Source of the DNA: UBA4416 sp044340865
GTDB lineage: Bacteria > Bacteroidota > Bacteroidia > B-17B0 > Aurantibacillaceae
NCBI GenBank assembly: GCA_044340865.1
Contig: JBIISW010000158.1
Location: 1 to 5,422 of the forward strand
DNA: 5,422 nucleotides
Direction: 5' to 3'
The notes under the pieces are model-generated. The model was not told the origin of the DNA. It did no database searches and saw only the letters and a list, made by a program, of their open reading frames with translations. Made by a program: the position numbers and the translations under genes. Below, piece by piece: positions 5,330-5,422 of this stretch; position 1 is the first letter of the stretch, and each line of letters opens with the position of its first letter.

Positions 5330-5422
5330 GTTTTGCAGCTAGAACTTGTGCGGTTTTGGAACACTTGTCTACCGAAACGTTTAAATAAAGATACTATGTT
5401 TCTAGGCATTTGCAAAATGAAA
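5321..5422 (-). repeat. attC-like inverted-repeat element D (long type, cut by the window end)
   Basis: It opens ACCGCTAAC then GTTTTGCAGCT, the same edge as the other elements. It continues TTGTGCGGTTTTGGAAC, like B, and then TGTCTACCGAAACG and AAAGATACTATGTTT, which follow element A. TTTGCAAAATGAAA at the very end parallels TTTGCAAAGCGAAA of A. Only the left half is visible, so the second arm and far box must lie beyond 5422. Identity to A places it in the longer subtype. Confidence 0.6.

Larger units (their letters stand above)
1839..5422 (-). mobile_element. Integron-like gene cassette array (three units, no integrase in window; runs off the right edge)
   Basis: Four related long inverted-repeat elements separate three gene units, and all five genes lie on the - strand. 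Each unit is bounded by its own 9-base inverted repeat: GTTAGGTGC 2013-2021 with GCACCTAAC 3238-3246, GTTGGTGGC 3365-3373 with GCCACCAAC 4601-4609, and GTTAGCGGT 4728-4736 with ACCGCTAAC 5321-5329. The match is perfect within a unit and partial across an element (6 of 9 for B and C, 4 of 9 for A). Established knowledge of integrons: attC boxes RYYYAAC and GTTRRRY are complementary in the circular cassette and are split to the two cassette ends on integration, which gives this pattern. On the - strand each unit reads box, gene(s), element, as in integron cassettes. The boxes fit GTTRG better than strict GTTRRRY, and no intI is present. This may be an array without integrase, a distal part of a chromosomal integron, or a distinct but analogous system. 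Confidence 0.65.

Noticed and set aside
1839..5422. Hairpin elements as simple bidirectional terminators
   Set aside because: No T-run follows the arms on either strand at the expected place, and terminators would not explain the 9-base boxes matched across genes. A secondary terminator effect remains possible.
1839..5422. Insertion sequences or transposon ends
   Set aside because: No transposase is encoded, no target duplications flank the units, and the inverted ends differ from unit to unit, unlike copies of one transposon.
1839..5422. CRISPR array
   Set aside because: The repeats are more than 100 bases long, folded, few in number and separated by whole genes.

Overview
The window looks like part of a Bacteroidota chromosome. 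It is AT-rich, ribosome binding sites are weak, and one secreted esterase ends in a type IX secretion sorting domain with a 'YPNPF' motif, a system confined to that phylum. No species can be named from the sequence.

Left part (1-1713, + strand): two housekeeping genes. The first is the 3' end of a phosphoglucosamine/phosphomannomutase (glmM-like). After a 50-base gap comes a complete cysteine desulfurase of the IscS/NifS group. Bases 1714-1838 hold no gene, but carry a hairpin-rich stretch that resembles a dispersed intergenic repeat.

Right part (about 1839-5422): every gene lies on the - strand and the region is built from modules. Four related long inverted-repeat elements (A 1839-2021, B 3238-3373, C 4601-4736, D from 5321, cut by the window end) separate three gene units. 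The first unit carries a secreted alpha/beta-hydrolase esterase. The second carries three tightly packed genes: an unknown protein, a GNAT acetyltransferase and a DUF1272 cysteine-rich protein. The third carries a RimJ/RimL-type GNAT acetyltransferase.

The main observation is that each unit is bounded by its own 9-base inverted repeat: GTTAGGTGC/GCACCTAAC, GTTGGTGGC/GCCACCAAC and GTTAGCGGT/ACCGCTAAC. The two copies match perfectly within a unit but only partly across each hairpin element. This is the logic of integron gene cassettes, where the two outer attC boxes are complementary in the excised circle and are separated on integration. The hairpins, the co-directional genes, the stop codon inside a box and the acetyltransferase/hypothetical content agree with that. 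The elements differ from classical attC sites in having a constant AACGTTTT edge, asymmetric spacers and two length classes. No integrase gene is visible, so this is either an integrase-less stretch of a Bacteroidota integron or an integron-like cassette system of its own kind. If it is integron-like, any integrase and attI should lie to the right of the window, and the junction with the ordinary chromosome is near 1839-1847.
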